Assembly (NCBI GenBank): GCA_012519465.1
Contig: JAAYQD010000170.1
Coordinates: 1-8,308, forward strand
DNA: 8,308 bases
Direction: 5' to 3'
Source of the DNA: Candidatus Cloacimonadota bacterium
Lineage (GTDB): Bacteria; Cloacimonadota; Cloacimonadia; Cloacimonadales; Cloacimonadaceae
The notes under the pieces are model-generated. The model ran no database searches. It had not been told where the DNA came from and worked only from the letters and a program-made list of their open reading frames with translations. A program made the position numbers and the translations under genes. How positions within the stretch are numbered: the stretch's first letter is position 1; every line of letters starts with the position of its first letter. Positions 1 through 7,919 of the stretch are shown here, piece after piece.

Positions 1-9
1 GCAGATTGG

Positions 10-36
10 TGAATGTGCACTTAAGGTGGTAGGTTT
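10..36 (+). repeat. Dispersed intergenic repeat, copy A
   Basis: Three blocks here recur in the same order, inverted, at 7984-8012: TGAATG (10-15), GCACTTAAGGT (17-27) and AGGTTT (31-36). Together 23 bases match, with small length differences between the blocks (1 versus 4 bases, then 3 versus 2). Both copies are outside genes. This suggests a degenerate dispersed repeat rather than a chance match, but only two copies can be seen and the boundaries are unknown. Confidence 0.5.
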
Positions 37-40
37 TTTA

Positions 41-54
41 TGCCAAGCTTGGCA
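41..54. promoter_or_regulatory. Perfect 14-bp palindrome, possible operator or hairpin
   Basis: TGCCAAGCTTGGCA is a perfect palindrome; as RNA it could fold as a 5-bp stem with an AGCT loop. It sits inside a wider inverted repeat, ATTGGTGA at 5-12 and TCACCAAT at 63-70, so 5-70 could form a branched structure. Its right half, TTGGCA (49-54), is one base from a -35 consensus, but no good -10 lies 17 bases downstream (TACTTT at 72-77 is weak). An operator, a small structured RNA or part of the dispersed repeat are all possible. Confidence 0.3.
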
Positions 55-170
55 AACGCCTCTCACCAATGTACTTTATATAAAACGGCGGGAGTATTTC
101 CACTGCCACACAGCCCAAATTGGGGTGGTTGCGCACAAGCCATCGCAACAAAGGCAAACCTCTTAAATAT

Positions 171-176
171 TATAAT
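171..176 (+). promoter_or_regulatory. Probable -10 box for the large secreted protein gene
   Basis: A perfect TATAAT lies in an AT-rich stretch (161-186), 26 bases before the chosen ATG, giving a leader of about 20 bases. No convincing -35 hexamer is seen at the usual 16-18 base distance (148-153 reads ACAAAG), so the call rests on the -10 and its position alone. Confidence 0.35.
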
Positions 177-202
177 TAAAAGACTTAAGCAAGGAGATGA
201 CC

Positions 203-3200
203 ATGTTTAAAAGATTATTTATGTTTCTCACTCTGCTCTTTGCCCTCAGTATGATCTGGGGACAAGGATCGGAAAGTTTCGACAACAGTGAACTGCTCAG
301 CACAGGTAGCTATGCAGACGGTAGCTTTACCGGCGACGAAGGCTTTACCTGGACCTATGGCCACAGTAGAGATGAAGGTGAATACGGTATTACCGGCAAA
401 GGCTTGATGCTGCGCTATGCATCCACGAGCTATTTGCAAGCCACCATTCCCGGTGGTATTGGCAGTTTTTCTTTTCAATATCGCAAGGCATTTACCGGTG
501 CCAGCGCAAGACAGTTGGAACTGTATATAAATGGAATTGTTGTTGATACCACACCAGTATTTGGCAATGTGTCTGGTGAAGATGACACTATCTACACTAT
601 GACGGTAAACGATATCAACGTAGCTGGCGGTGTAGTTGTGAAAATCAAAAATGTTGGTGATACGGCAACCAATAAACAAACCACAATTGATAACATTGTT
701 TGGACCGGCTACACTGGTGCCGCCATCCCCACGATCGCGGCTTCCGGCACGCTCTCTGCATTCAACACATCGGTGGGGACACCCTCCGCCGCGCAAAGCT
801 ATACCTTGCAAGGCCTCAACCTCACCCAGAATATAGGCGTTACTGCCCCCGCAGGGTTTGAGATTTCATCCGATAACGAAACCTTCACCTCCACCCTGTC
901 CTTGGCTCCTGCCTTCAACGGTAGCGTTTACGTGCGCCTCACGGGAACCACCCTTGGCGAATACAGCGGCGATATCACCCACAATAGCACGGATGCCCAG
1001 GAAGTGATCCTGCCCGTAAGCGGTACCGTGTATGAACCTGCAGAACCGGGAGACCCCATAGTACTGTTTGTGGAAGATTTTGATTATCCTGTTGATCCTG
1101 ACCCAGACCCTGAAGAAGAAAACCCAAATCCACTCGTGGGTACTGGTGGCTGGCTGCAAACTGGATCAGGATCCAACAACCCCATCCAGATTGTGGATGG
1201 AAACCTGAGTTATGCCGGCTATGTTCAGAATGCAGGCAATATGGTATATCTGGATACCACCGGTCAGGATGCAAACCACACCTTCGCTCCCCAAACCGAG
1301 GGCAGCGTTTATGCCGCAGTGTTGATCAATGTGGATAGCGCCCAGGCAACTGGTGATTACTTTATGCACTTTGGCCAAGCAGAAATGGGATCAGGCTTTG
1401 CCGGCAGAGTGTTTTTGAAGAAAGATGGTGCCAACGACAAAGCCCTTATCGGTCTTGCTTATAGTTCTGGTAATGGTGCAGTCACCCATTACACTACCAC
1501 CTCCTATGATTTCGGCAGCACCATCCTCTTGGTCCTTAAATATGAAGTGATCGAAGGTGTTAAGAACGACGTCACCAAACTCTATATCAACCCCATCCCC
1601 AACGCACCTGAACCTGTGACGGCAGACTTGATCGCTGCCAGTGGCTACACCAGTGCCCCAAATGATTTTGCAGATGTGGGCAGCTTTGGCTTGCGCCAAG
1701 GAAACCTCAATAACGCAGCAGCCTTAGGCGTTGACGGCATCCGCATCACCAACGACTGGGATTTGCTCTGGACCACTGACCAGCCCGAAACCCCCGTGAT
1801 TTATGTGGAAGGTGATCTGGATGAAGTGATCAGCATTGTGGGGAAACCCTCCGAAGAATATGCAGAATATACCCTTTATGGAGAGAACCTCAGTGCACCC
1901 ATCACCGTCACCGCCCCGGAACACTTCCAAGTGACTACCGATCCCGAAGGTGACTGGGCTGACCAGATTCAAGTATCCGCCAACTTCAACGGCACCATTT
2001 ACGTTCGCATCTACACCAATGTAATGGGCGAACACGCCGGCAATATCGTCCACAGTAGCGATCCTGCAGATCCGGTGAATCTGCGCATCGAAGGTGAAGC
2101 CATCGCTCCCTTGGTGGGATGGGGCTTGACCAACAACATGGGCGTCTTTGAAGCCGATTATGGCGAAGATTCAAACGTGCAATCCTACAGCTTGGGCGTG
2201 ACCGGTCCTCCGGATCCCATCATTATAAAAGTAACCAAAGGTCCCTTTGTGTTCTCAAAAACCTCCGCCACCGGTCCTTGGACCAATGAAGACGAATTGC
2301 CTGCCAATTTCAGCGGCAATATCTGGGTAAAGATGATTTCCACCCGCGACGTGGAAGTGACTGGTGAAATCTTCCATGATGCCACCAACGCCAGCCCTCT
2401 GCGCATTGATCTGGATGGCGTGATCTATCCTCCCACAGGGGATTTTGCCCAAGACCTCTTCATCTCTGAATATGTGGAAGGCAGTGGCAACAACAAAGCC
2501 CTGGAAATCTTCAATGGAACCGGCATGAGCGTGGACCTCAGCAACTATCGTGTGGCACTGTTTTCGAATTGCAGCCCTAGTGAGAGCAATACTCAAGTTT
2601 TAAGCGGTACCCTTGCTCACGGCGATGTGATTGTCTTGGTAGATAGCCAAGCTGCTCAGGCTATTAAAGACTTGGGAATCATTTCCCCCGTCGCAAATTA
2701 CAACGGTGATGATGCCATCTCCTTGCAAAAACTGGTAAATGATGATTGGGAGCATATCGATATCTTTGGCGTGATTGGCGAAGACCCTGGTACAGAATGG
2801 ACTGCTGATGGCGGCTATTCCACCTTGGATAAGACTCTGGTGCGTAAGGCCAGCGTTACCCAAGGCGTATCCGTCAATCCCTCCGGTCACGAAGCCAATT
2901 CCCCCTCCGGCTTTGCCACCCTTGCCACAGAATGGGATGTGTATCCACGTGATACCTTTGAACATCTGGGCTTCCATATCTTCGCTCCCGGTGGAGACCC
3001 TGTGGCAGAAACTCCGCTGATCAGCCCCGCAGGCGGATTGAAGACAGAACCCATCTATGTGACGATGAGCACAGACACAGATGACGCCACCATCTATTAT
3101 ACCACAGATGGCAACGAGCCCACAGAAGCCAGCACCGAATATCTGGGTCAATTCTTAGTGAGTGAGACAACCACTATCAAAGCCAAAGCCTTTGCCACCG

Positions 3201-4024
3201 GTTACATCCCCAGCACTACTGCCACCGTGAGTTATCAATTCCCCGTAGAGGTTAATAGCATTGCCGAGCTCAGAGCCATGCCCACAGGCAATACATACGC
3301 CTACAAGCTGGCAACAGAAGCCATCCTCACCTATCAAAACGATAACCGCCATACCAAGTACATCCAAGATAGCACCGCTGCCATCGTGATTGATGACTTT
3401 GGCGGTATTATCACCACCACATACCAGCTCTATGATGGCATCACCGGCGTGACGGGATACCTGAATCCTTATAACGAACTGCTGCAGTTTGTGCCCCTCG
3501 CCAATACCCCTGCCGCCACCTCCAGTGGCAACGTGGTAATCCCCGTAGAGCGCACCTTGGCAAGCCTCACCACTGATGATCAGGCAAAACTGATTAAGGT
3601 GATGAACGTGACCTTGGATGCCACAGGCAACTTCACGGCAAACGCCCAAAACATCAATATCGTGGGTTCTGACCGCATAATGCGCACCTTTGCCGATACG
3701 GATTATGCAAACACAGAAATCCCGCAGACCCCAGTCAACGTAATTGCTCTTGTGGGTCAATTCCACCAGACCATGCAGATCTCCCCGCGCTTCCTCTCTG
3801 ATTTTGAAGCAGGCACTCCCGCACTGGATGCTCCAGAACTGGAGATTACGGAAGCCAACGGACAGATCACTGTTTCCTGGACAGCCGTCACCGGCGCCAC
3901 AAACTACAAGGTTTATGGCTCTGATGATCCCTACAGCGGCTTTACCCTGTTGCAATCATCCGACGCTCTCAGCTATAGCGAGACCGCAGGCAGCAAGAGA
4001 TTCTATTATGTGATTGCCGAATAA
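203..4024 (+). CDS. Large secreted multidomain protein (lamin-tail, chitobiase C-terminal-like, OB-fold-like, Fn3)
   Basis: A 1273-residue exported protein, probably cell-surface or extracellular. ATG 203 is chosen over ATG 197 because AAGGAG (191-196) abuts 197 but lies 6 bases before 203. Residues 1 to about 20 form a signal peptide (MFKR, hydrophobic core, cleavage near WGQ). Approximate modules: jelly-roll-like domain 23-172; Ig-like repeat 173-278; a Pro/Asp/Glu linker followed by a ConA/LamG-like module 285-528; two further Ig-like repeats 528-636 and 635-743; lamin-tail domain 749-930 (starts LFISEYVEGSGNNKALEIFN); chitobiase C-terminal-type domain 933-1013 (IYYTTDGNEPT); OB-fold module resembling DUF5689, 1014-1203; Fn3 1204-1273. 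The Ig-like repeats share an F-N/S-G-x-V/I-Y/W-V-R/K motif at residues 238, 595 and 703. I see no enzyme active site and no T9SS or FlgD-type sorting tail. Role inferred as adhesion or substrate binding; the specific function is unknown. Confidence 0.9.
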   Translation: MFKRLFMFLTLLFALSMIWGQGSESFDNSELLSTGSYADGSFTGDEGFTWTYGHSRDEGEYGITGKGLMLRYASTSYLQATIPGGIGSFSFQYRKAFTGASARQLELYINGIVVDTTPVFGNVSGEDDTIYTMTVNDINVAGGVVVKIKNVGDTATNKQTTIDNIVWTGYTGAAIPTIAASGTLSAFNTSVGTPSAAQSYTLQGLNLTQNIGVTAPAGFEISSDNETFTSTLSLAPAFNGSVYVRLTGTTLGEYSGDITHNSTDAQEVILPVSGTVYEPAEPGDPIVLFVEDFDYPVDPDPDPEEENPNPLVGTGGWLQTGSGSNNPIQIVDGNLSYAGYVQNAGNMVYLDTTGQDANHTFAPQTEGSVYAAVLINVDSAQATGDYFMHFGQAEMGSGFAGRVFLKKDGANDKALIGLAYSSGNGAVTHYTTTSYDFGSTILLVLKYEVIEGVKNDVTKLYINPIPNAPEPVTADLIAASGYTSAPNDFADVGSFGLRQGNLNNAAALGVDGIRITNDWDLLWTTDQPETPVIYVEGDLDEVISIVGKPSEEYAEYTLYGENLSAPITVTAPEHFQVTTDPEGDWADQIQVSANFNGTIYVRIYTNVMGEHAGNIVHSSDPADPVNLRIEGEAIAPLVGWGLTNNMGVFEADYGEDSNVQSYSLGVTGPPDPIIIKVTKGPFVFSKTSATGPWTNEDELPANFSGNIWVKMISTRDVEVTGEIFHDATNASPLRIDLDGVIYPPTGDFAQDLFISEYVEGSGNNKALEIFNGTGMSVDLSNYRVALFSNCSPSESNTQVLSGTLAHGDVIVLVDSQAAQAIKDLGIISPVANYNGDDAISLQKLVNDDWEHIDIFGVIGEDPGTEWTADGGYSTLDKTLVRKASVTQGVSVNPSGHEANSPSGFATLATEWDVYPRDTFEHLGFHIFAPGGDPVAETPLISPAGGLKTEPIYVTMSTDTDDATIYYTTDGNEPTEASTEYLGQFLVSETTTIKAKAFATGYIPSTTATVSYQFPVEVNSIAELRAMPTGNTYAYKLATEAILTYQNDNRHTKYIQDSTAAIVIDDFGGIITTTYQLYDGITGVTGYLNPYNELLQFVPLANTPAATSSGNVVIPVERTLASLTTDDQAKLIKVMNVTLDATGNFTANAQNINIVGSDRIMRTFADTDYANTEIPQTPVNVIALVGQFHQTMQISPRFLSDFEAGTPALDAPELEITEANGQITVSWTAVTGATNYKVYGSDDPYSGFTLLQSSDALSYSETAGSKRFYYVIAE

Positions 4025-4048
4025 ACTCCAAACAATAAACCATAATAC

Positions 4049-4086
4049 ACCGCGGGTCAGCACACAGCTGGTCCGCGGTTTTTTAT
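4049..4086 (+). terminator. Rho-independent terminator of the secreted protein gene
   Basis: ACCGCGG (4049-4055) pairs with CCGCGGT (4073-4079). The stem continues inward through two G-U pairs and then CAGC/GCTG to a 5-base loop ACACA (4062-4066), 13 pairs in all. Six T follow directly (4079-4084). It lies 25 bases after the stop codon and separates the first gene from the downstream operon. Confidence 0.93.
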
Positions 4087-4104
4087 TCCCTGTTCCCCGT
4101 CCCC

Positions 4105-4129
4105 TCTTGATACAATATTTCTTGACTGA
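4105..4129 (+). promoter_or_regulatory. Candidate promoter region of the cyclase/pseudo-caspase operon
   Basis: TGATACAAT (4108-4116) reads as an extended -10 (TGn + TACAAT, 5 of 6 to TATAAT), just after the terminator. The block TCTTGATACAATAT (4105-4118) recurs with one mismatch at 8162-8175, and CTTGACTGA (4121-4129) recurs exactly at 8124-8132, both upstream of another gene. No good -35 is visible. A start near 4123 would give a leader of about 80 bases. Confidence 0.3.
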
Positions 4130-4187
4130 TTATCCCACCTTCTGCAAAGGTGTTCTCAGTACCAAAATCAGTTGATTTCAAAAACAC

Positions 4188-4192
4188 AGGAG
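4188..4192 (+). promoter_or_regulatory. Shine-Dalgarno that decides a TTG start
   Basis: AGGAG lies 8 bases before TTG 4201. The next in-frame ATG codons, 4216 and 4219, are 23 or more bases from it, and the upstream in-frame GTG 4150 has no usable ribosome binding site at proper spacing (only AAAGG running into the start codon). This supports TTG 4201 as the start of the cyclase gene. Confidence 0.6.
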
Positions 4193-4200
4193 TCCACGAT

Positions 4201-7083
4201 TTGCAAGATGACTTTATGATGTCCTTCGGCTTTTTTGAGCTGGATGCCGAAAACCAGAGCCAAAAGCGCAAGCTGCAACTGCGCGAGGGCGAGCTGCGCG
4301 AAGTGACCGTTCTCTTTGCCGATATCAAGGGCTTCACCAGCCTTTCCACCCGCCTGCAGCCGGAGGTGATCCACTCCCGCATGGATGAACTCTTGAAGAT
4401 CTTTTCCCGCTGCATCACCTTCTATGGTGGCTTTGTGGATAAATATATCGGCGATGCCATCATGGCGCTCTTTGGAGCCAAAAAAGCCAGCGAACAAGAT
4501 ACGGAACGCGCCATCCGGGCAGGCTTTAAGATGCTGGAACAACTGCAGCTTTACAACTCTGCCCTCAGGCAAAAGCCCGGCTATGAAGACGTGGAGCTGA
4601 GCGTGCGGATAGGCATCAATACCGGCATGGTGAGCGTGGGCAAGGTGGGCGAATCCCGCGCCGGAGATTTCACCGTTTATGGTCCGGAGGTAAATCTGGC
4701 TTCCCGCATGGAATCCAACGCTCCCATCGGGCGCATTATGCTGCCCCTCTCCACCAAAAACTTAGTGGAACACATCTTTGAATTTGAACATCTGGGCTTG
4801 CGCGAATTGAAAGGAATAGCCCAGCCAGTGGATTGCTATAGTCCCACCCACCTCAGAGCCACAGACCAAGGCCGCTCCCATCGCTATGGCAACGTCTTTG
4901 TGGGCAGAGCCCGGGAGCTGTCGCTCTTGAACGAGGCTCTGGACGAGGTGATCCCCCAGGCGGCAGAGTCTGCCACCCAGTCCCAAACCTCCTGCCCCCG
5001 CCCTCTGATAATTGGCATCAATGCCGAGGCGGGTTTGGGCAAAAGCCGGCTGGTGTATGAATTCACCCGCAAGCGCCAGCAAGATGCGGAGTACATCCAG
5101 GCTGGCTGCGACGGCGTGAGCCCCACTCCCCTGCATCTCTTTGCCCGGCTCTTGGAGCGGCGTTTTGGCATGAGGCTCTCCGAAGCATATCAGGATAAAC
5201 TTGCCAAACTGGAAACTGCCTTTGCCAGCCTGAAGCGAGATGCCGACGCAGCTTTGCAGGAATCTTTGGCAACCGCCTTCCCCCTCATCGCCTGGCTCTT
5301 GGAAATCCCCATCAAAGACGATAGATTGCGGCTGGATGGCAAAGAGCTGCTGCAACACCTGCAGCTTGCTGTAAACGTGGTATTGGAAGCCATCAAACAG
5401 GAGTGTGCCCGCTCCGGCAAGCCCCTGGTGATGGTTTTGGACGACCTGCACTGGATGGACGAAAGCAGCGCCCTGGCTTTGGAACACCTCATCGACCGCT
5501 TTGCCCACAGCCAATTCCCCAGCCTGTTGCTCTTGATGTACCGCCCGGAATTTACCCCGCCCATCTACATGCAAAGGATGCGCGGCTGGCAGGAAGTGAC
5601 CTTAAAGCCCATGGATGAAAAAGACATCACAGAGCTGGTACTGAGCCACACCCGCCATCTGAATCTCTCCGAACGCAGCATAGAACAGGTTTTGGCGCGC
5701 TCTGCGGGCAATCCCTTCTATCTGGAAGAGTGGAGTAACTTTATTAGCAGCCTGCCCGATGAGGATTGGCAGGATATGCCCGTACCGGCAAACCTTAACG
5801 CCCTCATCCTCTCGCGCTTGGACGCCCTGCCCCAGGCGCTGAAAAACATCCTGCAAAAAGCCGCTGTAATTGGCCAGGAATTCTTTGTGGAAATCTTGAA
5901 AGAAATAGAGCGTAACCTGCAGGAGCCGGTGGATATAGATACCGGATTGGACAGCCTGGAAGAACGCTCTCTCATCCTCAAGCAAAGCGGCTTTGAATTT
6001 TCCAGCTACCTCTTTAAGCATATCAGCACCCGCGAGGTGGCATATCAAACCCTCCTGATTGCCAACCGCAAGCTTTTGCACCAGCTCACCGCCGAGGCCA
6101 TCGAAACCCTATTTGCAGGCAGACTGGATGAATTCTCTTTTGCCTTGGGAAACCACTATCTGAAGGCGGATATGCCTGCCAAGGCTTTGCCCAGCCTACA
6201 AAAGGCGGCGGCATCTGCCCTGCGCGTGTATGACAATCCCAGCGCCCTGCAATTGTATCAGAAAGTGCAAAAGATATTGCCCTTAGATGATTACGTGCAA
6301 AAGGCAGAGACGCTGTTGGCAATCATAGAGCTGAAATTGGCGATGGGCAATTGGAAGGATTTGGAGGACGACCTGGCGAAATTGGTGGATTTGGGCGCAC
6401 AAGCCCAGCTGCCCCAGATGGAGTTTCACAGCCTGCGCATCCGCGGTATGTTAGCTTTCCTAAAGGGCAGCAAGGATATTGCCAAAGAGCTGTGGGATGC
6501 CGCCGCAGTCCTCAGCCAAAGCCTGGATTCCCAGATGCCCAAATGTATAATCACCAATCTCTTGGGCGTGTGGCATCAGGATATAAACGAGTGGGATGAG
6601 GCACTGAAGTATCATCAAACCAGCCTCTCTCTGGCACAAGAACTGGCAGACCCACAGCGGGAAGCCAAATCCCTTAATAATCTGGGGCTTTTGCACTTGG
6701 CAAGAAAGCAGCACAAGGAGGCCTTGAAATCATTCAACGAGAGCCTGGCAATAACCCGCCAATATCACCTCCTCAAAGATGAATCCTTAGCTGTGGGCAA
6801 TATCGGCCATGCCCATATCGTGATGAAAGAATATGCCGAGGCTATGCCACCCCTGAAACTAAAGCTGGATCTGGCGCGCCGCATGAACGATAAACCGGAG
6901 ACCATCAAGGCCCTGGGCAATATCAGCAAGGTGTATTTTCACACCGATCGCAAAGCAGACGCCATCGCCACCTTGAAGAAAATTATAATTATCAAGCAGT
7001 ATTTGGGGGATGAAGAAGGTATAAAGGATACACAGGCTTCGATAGACGATATCAAAGCCGGTATAAATGAAGATAATATATAA
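4201..7083 (+). CDS. Class III adenylate cyclase fused to STAND/AAA-type ATPase and TPRs
   Basis: A 960-residue protein from TTG 4201 (GTG 4150 or ATG 4216 are alternatives) with no signal peptide or membrane segment, so cytoplasmic. Residues about 30-210 are a class III cyclase making cAMP from ATP. Both metal-binding Asp (D41 in FADIKGFT, D85 in KYIGD), adenine-selecting Lys81 and Thr158, and transition-state Asn165 and Arg169 (VNLASRM) are present, so it should be active as a homodimer. Thr at the second selector position is the mark of class IIIb, the group that includes bicarbonate-stimulated cyclases. Residues about 232-560 are a P-loop ATPase: FVGRARE, Walker A AEAGLGKS (275-282, first Gly replaced by Ala) and Walker B VLDDLHWMD (D414-D415). 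The rest is helical, with at least four TPR units near residues 782, 821, 861 and 901, spaced about 40. The signal sensed is unknown. It is the first gene of an operon with the pseudo-caspase gene. Confidence 0.92.
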   Translation: MQDDFMMSFGFFELDAENQSQKRKLQLREGELREVTVLFADIKGFTSLSTRLQPEVIHSRMDELLKIFSRCITFYGGFVDKYIGDAIMALFGAKKASEQDTERAIRAGFKMLEQLQLYNSALRQKPGYEDVELSVRIGINTGMVSVGKVGESRAGDFTVYGPEVNLASRMESNAPIGRIMLPLSTKNLVEHIFEFEHLGLRELKGIAQPVDCYSPTHLRATDQGRSHRYGNVFVGRARELSLLNEALDEVIPQAAESATQSQTSCPRPLIIGINAEAGLGKSRLVYEFTRKRQQDAEYIQAGCDGVSPTPLHLFARLLERRFGMRLSEAYQDKLAKLETAFASLKRDADAALQESLATAFPLIAWLLEIPIKDDRLRLDGKELLQHLQLAVNVVLEAIKQECARSGKPLVMVLDDLHWMDESSALALEHLIDRFAHSQFPSLLLLMYRPEFTPPIYMQRMRGWQEVTLKPMDEKDITELVLSHTRHLNLSERSIEQVLARSAGNPFYLEEWSNFISSLPDEDWQDMPVPANLNALILSRLDALPQALKNILQKAAVIGQEFFVEILKEIERNLQEPVDIDTGLDSLEERSLILKQSGFEFSSYLFKHISTREVAYQTLLIANRKLLHQLTAEAIETLFAGRLDEFSFALGNHYLKADMPAKALPSLQKAAASALRVYDNPSALQLYQKVQKILPLDDYVQKAETLLAIIELKLAMGNWKDLEDDLAKLVDLGAQAQLPQMEFHSLRIRGMLAFLKGSKDIAKELWDAAAVLSQSLDSQMPKCIITNLLGVWHQDINEWDEALKYHQTSLSLAQELADPQREAKSLNNLGLLHLARKQHKEALKSFNESLAITRQYHLLKDESLAVGNIGHAHIVMKEYAEAMPPLKLKLDLARRMNDKPETIKALGNISKVYFHTDRKADAIATLKKIIIIKQYLGDEEGIKDTQASIDDIKAGINEDNI

Positions 7084-7103
7084 ACCATTAAGAGAGGATT
7101 AAA

Positions 7104-7907
7104 ATGAAAAAGTATTTGAGCTTGATCTTGATGATCGGATTGGCAATTTCCCTGCTGCCTGCCCAAAAAGCTTTGGTGATAGGCAATTCCGGATATGGGG
7201 AGCGCAATATCCCGCAGATATTAAACGATACTGCGCATGTTGATACCACCCTGGCACAAAATGGCTGGGAGGTTACCAAACACACAGATTTGGATGCCGA
7301 TGGTATGAAACGGGCAATCTTGAATTTTACCCGCAAGCTGAAAAAAGATGAAATGGCACTCTTCTATTACAGCGGTGCCGCCATCCAGCTGGAAGGAAAA
7401 AACTATCTGGTGCCTCTGGGCAAATTCCCCAATGACAAGGTGTTCAAACTGGAAGCAGCAGAATTGAACTGGGTTATTTCCCAGTTTGCCAAGGCAGATT
7501 TGAAACTGATCTTCATCGATGCGGCACGCCAACCCTCAAACGTGAGCTTTAAGGTGGCAAAACAAGGCTTGGCAGAGATATCCAAATTTACCGATAATAC
7601 CCTTGTGATGTATGGCACGCCTCTAAACACCCTTTCCACAGATAACAGCGTGCCCAACAGCCGCTTTGCCAAAACCCTTGTCCAACAGCTGATCGAGCCC
7701 AGTCTGGAGCTGAACAACCTGGCGGATGCCATCGCCAAACAAATGGTAATCTTGGACGGGGGCAAAACACCGCCCATCCCGTGGAGCGCATCTTCCATCA
7801 AGGAAGAATATCTCATCAACCCTGAGGGCGAGAATATGCCGCGCTATATCCTGAGGGGTGTCTATCTCCAGAAGATAATTGACGGCGGAGGATCTTACTC
7901 TTTTTAA
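7104..7907 (+). CDS. Exported caspase-fold (peptidase C14-like) pseudoenzyme
   Basis: A 267-residue protein starting at ATG 7104, with a GAGAGG ribosome site at 7092-7097 and 20 bases after the cyclase stop, so probably co-transcribed. Residues 1 to about 21 are a signal peptide (MKKY, hydrophobic core, cleavage near LLPAQ), placing it in the periplasm or outside. The mature protein opens at once with caspase strand 1 (ALVIGNSGYGE). The fold continues with ALFYYSGAA (85-93), GKNYLVPLG (98-106), LIFIDAAR (135-142), a segment near NSRFAKTLVQQL, and a PWSASSI-like end. In active bacterial caspase homologues the two key motifs read roughly YYxGHG and DACR; here the catalytic His is Ala92 (7377-7379) and the Cys is Ala141 (7524-7526). 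The protein has no cysteine and only two histidines (45, 60), both far from the active site in sequence. Peptidase activity is therefore very unlikely; a binding or scaffold role is inferred. Confidence 0.88.
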   Translation: MKKYLSLILMIGLAISLLPAQKALVIGNSGYGERNIPQILNDTAHVDTTLAQNGWEVTKHTDLDADGMKRAILNFTRKLKKDEMALFYYSGAAIQLEGKNYLVPLGKFPNDKVFKLEAAELNWVISQFAKADLKLIFIDAARQPSNVSFKVAKQGLAEISKFTDNTLVMYGTPLNTLSTDNSVPNSRFAKTLVQQLIEPSLELNNLADAIAKQMVILDGGKTPPIPWSASSIKEEYLINPEGENMPRYILRGVYLQKIIDGGGSYSF

Positions 7908-7919
7908 CCCGAACTAAGC

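Noticed and set aside
125..165. Sequence recalling a cyclic-di-GMP riboswitch core (GCAACAAAGGCAAACC)
   Set aside because: Only a short segment resembles the consensus; the remaining helices and the second conserved block do not fit in the 40 bases left before the ATG.
2..166. Frame open from the window edge to TAA 164-166, possible 3' end of an upstream gene
   Set aside because: About 54 open codons can occur by chance; the translation is unrecognised, codon use differs from the neighbouring genes, and the stretch covers the palindrome and repeat.
3155..3955. Long open frame (266 codons) on the minus strand inside the secreted protein gene
   Set aside because: It is fully antisense to a protein with clear domains; its translation has no recognisable family and an odd composition rich in Gly, His and Cys, as expected of a shadow frame.
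4762..5574. Long open frame (270 codons) on the minus strand inside the cyclase gene
   Set aside because: It overlaps the cyclase end and the conserved Walker A and B motifs on the + strand; the coding bias of the real gene keeps the antisense frame open.
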